From the NCBI GenBank assembly GCA_945863085.1, contig CAMBCD010000142.1, forward strand, positions 1-7,166: a stretch of DNA of 7,166 nt, in the 5' to 3' direction. Of this stretch, positions 1 through 5,068 are shown piece by piece. Made by a program: the position numbers and the translations under genes. This stretch comes from Bordetella parapertussis (GTDB taxonomy: Bacteria; Pseudomonadota; Gammaproteobacteria; Burkholderiales; SG8-41). Position 1 is the first letter of the stretch, and each line of letters begins with the position of its first letter. The notes under the pieces are model-generated. The model did no database searches. It was not told the DNA's origin and saw only the letters and a list, made by a program, of their open reading frames with translations.

Positions 1-1559
1 CCGTCGAGTTTCGGCGTCATCGCCGATTCCAGCGTCGGCTGCCACAGGGGAATGCGCGGCACGTCGTCAAAGGCCTTTTGCAGCAACTGTTTGATCTTGC
101 CTTCGTACGCCGGATTGGATTTCTCCATGTGCAGCGTTTCTTCCACCAGTTTTTTGACCACGGGATCGTCGTAGTTCGAGGCGTTGAACAGATTGCCCTT
201 GATGTAAGCCCAGTAGAAGTAATAGTCCGCGGTATTGAGCCAGCCGCCGAAGTTCTCGAGCAGGAAGGGCAGTTTTTTCTCGACCAGCGCGACGGTGCGC
301 CAGTTGGCCCCCGGCACCTTGTCCAGCGTGACCTTGATGCCGATCTTGCCGAGGCTCTCCTGGATCAGCAGCGCTGCGGGTTCGCCCCAGTCGGCCTCAC
401 CCAGGTCGTACGACAGCGGCACTTCGAATCCACCCTTGAACGCGGTCTGGTCGAGTAATGCCTTGGCTTTTTTCAGGTCGGTGCCGTAGGGAAAGGGCTG
501 CGGCCAGGCTGTCGTCGCCGGTTTGGCGGACTTGCCGCCCCACATCGGCACACCGCGGCCATAGGCGGCCTGTTTGAAAATCTGCTCGTAGGGAATCGCC
601 CAGGCCACGGCCTGGCGCACCTTCTGGTCCTTGAACGGCTCGAAGTTGTAATTGAGGCAGGCAACATAGAGGCAGTTGTCGATCGGCGAGCCGATGACCT
701 TCACCTTTTTCATCGCCGCGAGTTCCTGCGCGTCCTTGTTCGGGATCTGGAATGACAGGTGGGCGTCACCACGCTCGACCAGCGCGCGCCGCGTCGCCGA
801 CGCCGGCACTTCGCGGATGATCACGCGCTGCACGCCGGGCAACGGACCGCCGGTCCATTTGTCGTTGCGCACATAAATCAGCTGCTGGCCGGCATCCCAG
901 CGCTCGACCTTGAATGCACCGCTGCCGGCCGGTGTGCGATGCAGGTATTCAGCGGCCCAGGGGTCGGCTGCCGTGGCATTGGCTTTCGCCACCTTGGAAT
1001 TGATGATCACCGCCACCGGTACGCCGAGGTTGGGCAGCGCCAGCTTGGACGGCTGCTTCAAGTCGATGCGGAAGGTCTTGGCATCGACAACCACGAATTG
1101 CGCAGGGTCAACAAAACCGCCGGCGCCCATCTGCACTTTCGGAAAACCGCCCAGCGCCAGCGCGCGGTCGAAGGACCATTTGACGTCTTCCGCAGTGACG
1201 GGTGTGCCGTCCCAGAACGTGGCATTGGCCTTGATCTTGAACAGGATCGCCTTGCGGTCGGCGGAAAAGGTCCAGCTCTCGGCCAGTTCGGGTTCGACCT
1301 TGTCGTAGTCGTAGGACAAGGAACCGTTGGCCAGTTTTTTGGTGCCGAAAGTCACCAGCCGATCATAGACATTGACCGCAACCTGGTAACTCGGCCGGTT
1401 GGTGCCGGGGCGGTGGATGTCGAGGCTGTTGATGGTGTTGCCGATCAGCACGACGACAGTGCTGCCGGATTGTGCCCAGGCATTGGTTTTCAGAAACGGC
1501 AGCATTGCGGCGCCGGTGGCGACCGCAGCTGCGGATTTGAGGAGTTCACGACGGTTCAT
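1..1559 (-). CDS. ABC transporter substrate-binding protein, SBP_bac_5 (peptide/nickel/opine type), 3' end cut off by window
   Basis: Extracytoplasmic solute receptor of a DppA/OppA-like ABC importer. About 519 codons are visible; family members are usually 500-540 residues, so only a short C-terminus is missing. The N-terminus has a twin-arginine-like motif NRRELLK (residues 2-8), a hydrophobic stretch and a probable cleavage site after AWA (residue 29). The mature part shows family hallmarks in order: NTINSLDIHRPG near residue 41, a NVYDRL segment, the typical DGTPVTAEDVKWSFDRAL block, a PFKDQKVRQAVAWAIPY block in the second lobe, and the C-terminal PRIPLWQP. The start at 1559 is supported by AAGGA (plus positions 1567-1571) 7 bases upstream. 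A sigma-54-type promoter lies just ahead, and the preceding minus-strand gene has its own terminator, so this is probably the first gene of its own operon. Permease and ATPase genes would be expected past the left edge. The ligand (peptide, opine, nickel complex, glutathione) cannot be told. The family call is secure. Confidence 0.93.
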   Translation of the reverse strand, partial: MNRRELLKSAAAVATGAAMLPFLKTNAWAQSGSTVVVLIGNTINSLDIHRPGTNRPSYQVAVNVYDRLVTFGTKKLANGSLSYDYDKVEPELAESWTFSADRKAILFKIKANATFWDGTPVTAEDVKWSFDRALALGGFPKVQMGAGGFVDPAQFVVVDAKTFRIDLKQPSKLALPNLGVPVAVIINSKVAKANATAADPWAAEYLHRTPAGSGAFKVERWDAGQQLIYVRNDKWTGGPLPGVQRVIIREVPASATRRALVERGDAHLSFQIPNKDAQELAAMKKVKVIGSPIDNCLYVACLNYNFEPFKDQKVRQAVAWAIPYEQIFKQAAYGRGVPMWGGKSAKPATTAWPQPFPYGTDLKKAKALLDQTAFKGGFEVPLSYDLGEADWGEPAALLIQESLGKIGIKVTLDKVPGANWRTVALVEKKLPFLLENFGGWLNTADYYFYWAYIKGNLFNASNYDDPVVKKLVEETLHMEKSNPAYEGKIKQLLQKAFDDVPRIPLWQPTLESAMTPKLD

Positions 1560-1610
1560 GATTCAGTCCTTTTTGATCAACCCGCATCTCAAGCGGTATA
1601 CAAGGTTGAA

Positions 1611-1627
1611 TGCAAGAGGCGTACCAA
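1611..1627 (-). promoter_or_regulatory. Putative sigma-54 (RpoN) promoter, -24/-12 elements
   Basis: Read on the minus strand the site is TTGGTACGCCTCTTGCA. Against the RpoN consensus YTGGCACGNNNNTTGCW it differs at one defined position (T for C) and keeps the essential GG-N10-GC spacing. Transcription would start near 1601, giving a leader of about 42 nt before the ABC receptor start at 1559. No good sigma-70 -35/-10 pair was seen in the same gap. Upstream are an A/T-rich patch at 1654-1673 with a weak IHF-like match (1668-1680), an imperfect palindrome at 1636-1653 and a perfect 10-bp palindrome at 1708-1717. The last is centred near -111, a usual distance for an enhancer-binding activator. 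Function is inferred. Confidence 0.6.
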
Positions 1628-1707
1628 CGGCACCCCGGCTGTCGCCACAACCGTTTTATGTTTTATAAATAAAGACTTGGTGGAAACACTGCAGGACGGC
1701 ATCCAGC

Positions 1708-1717
1708 CTGCCGGCAG
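1708..1717. promoter_or_regulatory. Palindrome, possible enhancer site for the sigma-54-type promoter
   Basis: CTGCCGGCAG is a perfect 10-bp palindrome centred about 111 bp upstream of the predicted start of the ABC receptor transcript. A second, imperfect palindrome, CGGCTGT-N4-ACAACCG, lies at 1636-1653 close to the -24 element. Sigma-54 activators bind palindromic upstream sites roughly 80-150 bp away, so the first is the better placed. Short GC palindromes also occur by chance in DNA of this composition, so this is weak. Confidence 0.2.
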
Positions 1718-1785
1718 CACCGCTTTGGAGCATGGGCGACGAATTGCGATATGCGGTGGTGCATGGTTGCGGCGGACCAACCCAT

Positions 1786-1811
1786 AAAAAAAGCCCGCAG
1801 GACGCGGGCTT
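1786..1811 (-). terminator. Rho-independent terminator of the first Bug gene
   Basis: On the minus strand an 8-bp stem, AAGCCCGC paired with GCGGGCTT (1804-1811 with 1791-1798) and a 5-base loop, runs directly into seven T residues (plus-strand A run 1786-1792, whose last two bases also pair in the stem). It begins 22 bases after the stop codon at 1834. On the plus strand the tail is only TTTT, so the minus direction is favoured. It separates the Bug gene from the ABC receptor downstream. Confidence 0.88.
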
Positions 1812-1833
1812 TTCCTGAAGCGGATGTGGTGTA

Positions 1834-2823
1834 TCAGTGCAGCTTCAGTCCAGCCGCCTTGGCCAGGGTGCGCCACTTGTTGACCTCTGACTTGATGTGC
1901 GCATTGAACTGCTCCGGCGTCGAACCCACCGGCGTCGAGCCGTCGGAGGCGAGTCGCTTGGCGACCACGGGATCCTTCAGTGCGACAACGATGCCGTCGC
2001 GGATCTTGTTAATGATCGGTTTGGGTATCTTGGCGCCGCCGATGATGCCGTACCACTGATCGACTTCGTAGCCGGGCACGCCCGCTTCATCGACGGTGGG
2101 GATGTCCGGAACAGCCGGCGAGCGTTTCTTGGCGGTGATCGCCAGCACGCGCAGCCGCCCGGACTGCATGTGCGGACGCACGCCGAACAGCGTGCCGAAA
2201 CCAACCTGCACTTCACCGGCAAGGTTGGCAACGATGCCCGCCGCCGAACCTTTGAACGGCACATGGACCATCTTGGTCTTGGCCAGGTGGTCGAACATTT
2301 CACCGGCAAAATGCTGCAGGCCGCCGGTACCCGACGAGCTGTAATTCAGTTTGCCGGGATTGGCCTTGGCATAGGCGACCAGTTCCTTGATCGATTTTGC
2401 GGGAACCTTCTCATTGACATAGACGGCGTAGAACAGCGAAGTCGCCTGCGAGATGCCCTGCAGATCCTTGGTCAGGTCGTATGGCAGGTTGGGATTGGTC
2501 GCCGAGTTGACGCTGTGCGACGCCGAGATCAGGCAGATGGTGTAACCGTCCGGCAGCGCCTGCGAGGCGATTTCGACGCCAATTGCACCGGCGGCGCCGG
2601 TACGGTTGTCGACCACGACCTGCTGGTTCCACTGCTCGCCCAGATGTTTGGCCAGCATGCGTGCGGTGGTGTCGGTGCCGGCACCCGGCGTGAAGGGTGC
2701 GATCAGGCGCACCGGCTTGCTCGGGTAATTCTTGACGGATTCGGCGGCCCAGCCGGTTGTGGATGCGGCGGCAATTGCCGCGACGACGAGCGCGCCGGTG
2801 GCGCGTTTGCGAATGGCTGACAT
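1834..2823 (-). CDS. Bug/TctC-family tripartite tricarboxylate transporter substrate-binding protein
   Basis: Periplasmic receptor of 329 residues, the usual size for the family. Residues 1-26 form a Sec signal (basic MSAIRKR, an alanine-rich core, cleavage near GWA). Family blocks follow in order: YPSKPVRLIAPFTPGAGTD (33-51), VDNRTGAAGAIG (71-82), LPDGYT (90-95), LNYSSSGTGG (159-168), VPFKGSAAGIVANLAGEV (188-205), VLAITAKKRSPAVPDIPT (226-243) and SDGSTPVGSTPEQF (293-306). Frame-open sequence extends to 2871, but the start at 2823 is chosen because it gives a clean signal peptide and has AGAGGA 8 bases upstream. It is followed by a strong terminator and has its own promoter at 2944-2971. Bug proteins bind small carboxylates, amides and other organic solutes; the ligand is not predictable here. 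No TctA/TctB membrane subunits are in the window, so it is an orphan receptor that may share a distant permease or act in sensing. Confidence 0.95.
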   Translation of the reverse strand: MSAIRKRATGALVVAAIAAASTTGWAAESVKNYPSKPVRLIAPFTPGAGTDTTARMLAKHLGEQWNQQVVVDNRTGAAGAIGVEIASQALPDGYTICLISASHSVNSATNPNLPYDLTKDLQGISQATSLFYAVYVNEKVPAKSIKELVAYAKANPGKLNYSSSGTGGLQHFAGEMFDHLAKTKMVHVPFKGSAAGIVANLAGEVQVGFGTLFGVRPHMQSGRLRVLAITAKKRSPAVPDIPTVDEAGVPGYEVDQWYGIIGGAKIPKPIINKIRDGIVVALKDPVVAKRLASDGSTPVGSTPEQFNAHIKSEVNKWRTLAKAAGLKLH

Positions 2824-2831
2824 GGTAAAAA

Positions 2832-2837
2832 TCCTCT
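2832..2837 (-). promoter_or_regulatory. Ribosome binding site deciding the start of the first Bug gene
   Basis: AGAGGA on the minus strand sits 8 bases before the ATG at 2823. The alternative upstream TTG start (2871) lacks a comparable site and would put 16 extra residues before the signal peptide. This fixes the start at 2823. Confidence 0.7.
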
Positions 2838-2943
2838 GTAGGAATGTTTTTTGGTGCGACATGGTAGGCAATTCGCCTGCTTTGCGCCATGCAGTTCCCG
2901 CACTGCGGACACTGTATGCTGCGACAGCGCCATGCCGCCACCC

Positions 2944-2971
2944 ATTATATGGGCATAACTATTTGTTTAAA
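2944..2971 (-). promoter_or_regulatory. Sigma-70-type promoter for the first Bug gene
   Basis: Minus-strand TTTAAA (2966-2971), a 16-base spacer and a perfect TATAAT (2944-2949). The predicted start near 2937 leaves a leader of about 114 nt before the ATG at 2823. The -10 box lies inside a short inverted repeat, CCCAT-TAT-ATGGG (2941-2953), which could be an operator, though it is short. Confidence 0.6.
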
Positions 2972-2982
2972 TTTGCTTTTAT

Positions 2983-3120
2983 ATGAAAAGTGCGCCGACT
3001 TTGCGGCACTTGCTGGTGATGATGTTGCCGATTGCCTTGGCGGCATTCCCGCTGATCGCCTGCCACTTCATCAATATATGCACGATGCCTGCACTGTGGA
3101 GCGTCGCGACCATGCACTGA
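2983..3120 (+). CDS. Candidate small lipoprotein or membrane peptide, 45 residues
   Basis: Not recognised as a known gene. ATG at 2983 to TGA at 3118-3120 encodes a short protein with basic residues near the start (K2, R8), a hydrophobic core (residues 10-25) and LIAC at 24-27, which fits the lipobox [LVI][ASTVI][GAS]C. The mature peptide would be about 19 residues, beginning at C27. By my count about 35 of 44 codons (80%) end in G or C, against about 45% at each of the first two positions, a coding-like bias. Against it: I see no Shine-Dalgarno sequence, and the same bias would equally fit a minus-strand frame over the same bases (ATG at 3113, stop at 2979). It starts 12 bases beyond the -35 box of the divergent Bug promoter. 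It could be a real small gene, a gene remnant, or chance. Confidence 0.33.
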   Translation: MKSAPTLRHLLVMMLPIALAAFPLIACHFINICTMPALWSVATMH

Positions 3121-3121
3121 C

Positions 3122-3140
3122 CCGCATTGCAAACATGCGG
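3122..3140. repeat. Inverted repeat just after the candidate small ORF
   Basis: CCGCAT and ATGCGG are perfect 6-bp arms around a 7-base loop, starting one base after the TGA at 3118-3120. There is no T run after it, so it is not a standard intrinsic terminator. It could stabilise a transcript end or bind a regulator; support is only the symmetry. Confidence 0.35.
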
Positions 3141-3163
3141 CCCCGAATCAGGCGCCGCAGTCT

Positions 3164-3179
3164 GGAACATCGCTGTTCC
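3164..3179. promoter_or_regulatory. Operator-like palindrome upstream of the second Bug gene
   Basis: GGAACATCGCTGTTCC has perfect 6-bp arms (GGAACA and TGTTCC) around 4 bases. It lies over the -35 position of the promoter whose -10 box is at 3197-3202, with its centre about 37 bp before the predicted transcript start. That suits either a repressor or an activator. No regulator gene is in the window. It is not the Gram-positive LexA box (GAAC-N4-GTTC), because here GAAC and GTTC are 6 bases apart. Confidence 0.45.
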
Positions 3180-3196
3180 CGGGTGGGGCTCATCCT

Positions 3197-3202
3197 TATA
3201 AT
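3197..3202 (+). promoter_or_regulatory. Perfect -10 box for the second Bug gene
   Basis: TATAAT at 3197-3202 predicts a start near 3209 and a leader of about 28 nt before the ATG at 3237. The -35 region is poor (TGTTCC at a 17-base spacing, TTCCCG at 15) and is covered by the palindrome at 3164-3179. A weak -35 with a perfect -10 is common in activator-dependent promoters. Confidence 0.55.
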
Positions 3203-3236
3203 TTGCCGCCTCCACTTTTACTTGCGGGATCACACC

Positions 3237-4196
3237 ATGAAACACCTGTCCGGATTACTGCTTGCCACGGCTTTGCTGGCCCCTGCCCTGCATGCCGCCG
3301 ACAATTTTCCGACCCGGCCCATCCGCATGATCATCCCCAGCGGTGCCGGCGGCATCACCGACATCATCGGTCGCAGCATCGCCCCCAGGCTGTCTGACAG
3401 TCTTGGCCAGCAGGTGGTCATCGACAACCGCCCCGGCGCCAGCGGCATACTGGGCACCGGCATCGTCGCCAAGTCGACGCCAGACGGCTACACCCTGCTG
3501 ATGGTGTTCCCGTCGCACACGGTCAACCAGAGCCTGTTCAAGGATGTGCCTTACGACACCGCCAAAGACTTTGCGCCAATCACGCTGGTCAGCGCGGTGT
3601 CACCGGTGCTGATCGTCGGCGTGCAGTCCCCGGCGCGTTCGGTGAAGGATCTGCTTGACCTGGCAAAATCAAAACCCGGCGCGCTCAATCACGGATCCGT
3701 CGGCGCTGGCAGCATGGGTTCGCTGGGCGCGGAGCTGCTGCGTTCTATGGCAGGCATCAAATTCACGCAGGTCGCCTACAAGGGTTCGCCGCAGGCGCTG
3801 ACCGCGGTGATTTCCGGCGAAATCGATTTTTACCTGATTGGTTCCGCCGGCACCGTGGGCCCCCAGGTCAAGGCCGGGCGCATCCGCGCGCTCGGCGTCG
3901 GTGCGAAGCAGCGCCTGTCGATACTGCCCGATGTGCCGCCGATCGGCGACACGCTGCCCGGTTATGAAGCGCGCGGCTGGAACGGCATTCTCGCGCCGGC
4001 CGGCACCCCCAAACCCATCATCGACCGGCTGAACCGCGAGATTGTCAAAGTGGTGCGATCGCCGGAGTTCGCACGGGTGCTGGTGGGCGAAGGCGCGACC
4101 GCCGTGGGCAACACGCCGGCGGAATTCGACACCATCATCCGCGCCGACATCCAGAAGTGGGCAAAGATCATCAGTGACACCGGCATCCGCCAGTAA
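3237..4196 (+). CDS. Bug/TctC-family tripartite tricarboxylate transporter substrate-binding protein
   Basis: Second periplasmic solute receptor, 319 residues, homologous to but clearly diverged from the one at 1834-2823. Signal peptide at residues 1-20 (MKHLSGLLL, then an alanine/leucine core, cleavage after ALHA). Family blocks: FPTRPIRMIIPSGAGGITD (24-42), VIDNRPGASGILG (61-73), STPDGYT (80-86), GSVGAGSMGSLGAELL (153-168), VAYKGSPQALTAVISGEID (179-197), ALGVGAKQRLSILPDVPPI (218-236) and GEGATAVGNTPAEF (284-297). The start is set by the signal peptide; the frame is open further upstream to 2889 without protein-like content. The ribosome site is weak (GGGA). It has its own promoter and is followed 64 bp later by a hydrolase gene on the same strand, which hints that the bound solute may be an ester, amide or lactone-related compound. 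That link is inference. No TctA/TctB partners are visible. Confidence 0.95.
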   Translation: MKHLSGLLLATALLAPALHAADNFPTRPIRMIIPSGAGGITDIIGRSIAPRLSDSLGQQVVIDNRPGASGILGTGIVAKSTPDGYTLLMVFPSHTVNQSLFKDVPYDTAKDFAPITLVSAVSPVLIVGVQSPARSVKDLLDLAKSKPGALNHGSVGAGSMGSLGAELLRSMAGIKFTQVAYKGSPQALTAVISGEIDFYLIGSAGTVGPQVKAGRIRALGVGAKQRLSILPDVPPIGDTLPGYEARGWNGILAPAGTPKPIIDRLNREIVKVVRSPEFARVLVGEGATAVGNTPAEFDTIIRADIQKWAKIISDTGIRQ

Positions 4197-4214
4197 TCCG
4201 GCGGCACTTTTTTT
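4187..4214 (+). terminator. Terminator-like hairpin overlapping the stop codon of the second Bug gene
   Basis: CCGCC (4187-4191) pairs with GGCGG (4200-4204) around an 8-base loop that contains the TAA stop. After CAC come seven T residues (4208-4214). The stem is short but all G-C, and three bases separate it from the T run, so it may be a partial terminator or attenuator that lowers expression of the hydrolase relative to the receptor. Confidence 0.5.
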
Positions 4215-4250
4215 CAATTCCTAACAAACTGTTTTCGCACGAACTTCGCC

Positions 4251-4254
4251 AGGA
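4251..4254 (+). promoter_or_regulatory. Ribosome binding site of the alpha/beta hydrolase
   Basis: AGGA followed by AAAACC and then the ATG at 4261, a spacing of 6 bases. It supports this start over the internal ATG at 4291. Confidence 0.7.
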
Positions 4255-4260
4255 AAAACC

Positions 4261-5052
4261 ATGCCCTACCTCGATTTGCCGGACTGCAGGATGCATTACC
4301 TGATCGACGACCATACCGATGGCTGGACCAAACCGGACACCGTGCTGTTCGTGCATGGATTCACCGAGTGCACGGAAGCCTGGCGCGCCTGGGTGCCGCA
4401 TTTCTCGCGACATTACCGCATGCTGCGCATCGACCAGCGCGGTTTCGGCCTGTCGACGCCGGTGGCAAAGGATTATCCGCTGAGCAATGAGCGTTACATC
4501 GACGACCTGTCGCAGGTCATCCGGGAGGTCTGCAACGGCGGGCCGGTGCATGTGGTCGGCGGCAAAAGTGGCGGCATCAGCGTGCTGGCGCTCGCTGCAG
4601 CGCGGCCGGAACTGGTCAAGACCATCACGGTATCGTGTTCACCGGTGACCCCGCCCAATGCCGAAGGCTGGATCCCGGAAATGGAACGCAGCAGTGTGCG
4701 CGCCTGGGCCAAACGCACGCAGCGCGAGCGCATGGGCAGCAAGATGCCCGAAGCCGGCATTGACTGGTGGTCGGACATGATGGGCCGCGCGCCGCTGTCG
4801 ACTATCCACGCCTATATGCGCTGGGTCGGCGCCATCGACATCCGCGAAGACATCAAGCGCATCCAGTGTCCAACGCTGGTGATCGGCACCGACACTGCGC
4901 GCCGCGGCAAGGCGGTGTTTGAGAGCTGGCAGAAAACCATCCCGAATTCAGAGTTGGCGATCCTGCCCATCGACGGTTATCACGCTGGCGGCACCGATCC
5001 CGACCTCACCGCAAAAACTACGCTGGAATTCATCGCGCGGCGCGGCAAATAA
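4261..5052 (+). CDS. Alpha/beta-fold hydrolase
   Basis: Cytoplasmic (no signal peptide) hydrolase of 263 residues, a usual length for this fold. The oxyanion-hole motif is HGF at 32-34 (VLFVHGFTE). The strand-helix segment IDQRGFGLS spans 58-65. The nucleophile elbow is GKSGG at 101-105 with S103 as catalytic serine. A cap region runs about 135-195. The likely acid is D211 in LVIGTD and the likely base H241 in DGYH. This layout matches lactonases, carbon-carbon bond hydrolases and esterases of the 3-oxoadipate enol-lactonase/MhpC type, but the substrate cannot be assigned. The elbow is a little unusual: lysine stands where histidine or another residue often does (GHSMG). The gene has a good ribosome site, follows the Bug receptor by 64 bp and is probably expressed with it, subject to the hairpin at 4187-4214. 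Its end converges on the old yellow enzyme gene with 16 bp between stop codons. Confidence 0.9.
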   Translation: MPYLDLPDCRMHYLIDDHTDGWTKPDTVLFVHGFTECTEAWRAWVPHFSRHYRMLRIDQRGFGLSTPVAKDYPLSNERYIDDLSQVIREVCNGGPVHVVGGKSGGISVLALAAARPELVKTITVSCSPVTPPNAEGWIPEMERSSVRAWAKRTQRERMGSKMPEAGIDWWSDMMGRAPLSTIHAYMRWVGAIDIREDIKRIQCPTLVIGTDTARRGKAVFESWQKTIPNSELAILPIDGYHAGGTDPDLTAKTTLEFIARRGK

Positions 5053-5068
5053 CGGCGTAAACAAGCCG

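Larger units (their letters stand above)
2824..3236. other. 413-bp intergenic region between the two divergent Bug genes
   Basis: This gap holds, from left to right: the long leader of the first Bug gene (about 2824-2937), with a GCAGT/ACTGC hairpin (2891-2906) and a 9-bp direct repeat GCGCCATGC (2884-2892 and 2927-2935); an A/T-rich promoter zone (2941-2985); a candidate 45-residue ORF on the plus strand (2983-3120); two inverted repeats (3122-3140 and 3164-3179); and a -10 box for the second Bug gene (3197-3202). An open plus-strand frame continuous with the second Bug gene begins at 2889, but its 116 upstream residues look like no signal peptide or known domain. Confidence 0.7.

Noticed and set aside
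759..1787. Long plus-strand open frame of 342 codons over the ABC receptor
   Set aside because: It is antisense to a clearly recognisable family protein and its translation has no domain-like content; a GC-rich shadow frame.
1897..2820. Long plus-strand open frame of 307 codons over the first Bug gene
   Set aside because: Antisense shadow of a conserved Bug gene; no signal peptide or recognisable motif.
2889..3236. 116-residue extension of the second Bug protein
   Set aside because: The signal peptide starts exactly at 3237, and the upstream translation is cysteine- and histidine-rich without family similarity; the promoter also lies inside it.
2979..3245. Minus-strand 88-codon frame in the intergenic region
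   Set aside because: It starts inside the second Bug gene and crosses that gene's promoter, and the protein is not recognisable. Its shorter form (from 3113) cannot be fully excluded and is noted as a rival to the 45-residue ORF.
5053..5068. Short hairpin CGGC/GCCG between the convergent stop codons as a bidirectional terminator
   Set aside because: Only 4 bp of stem, an 8-base loop and no T run on either strand.
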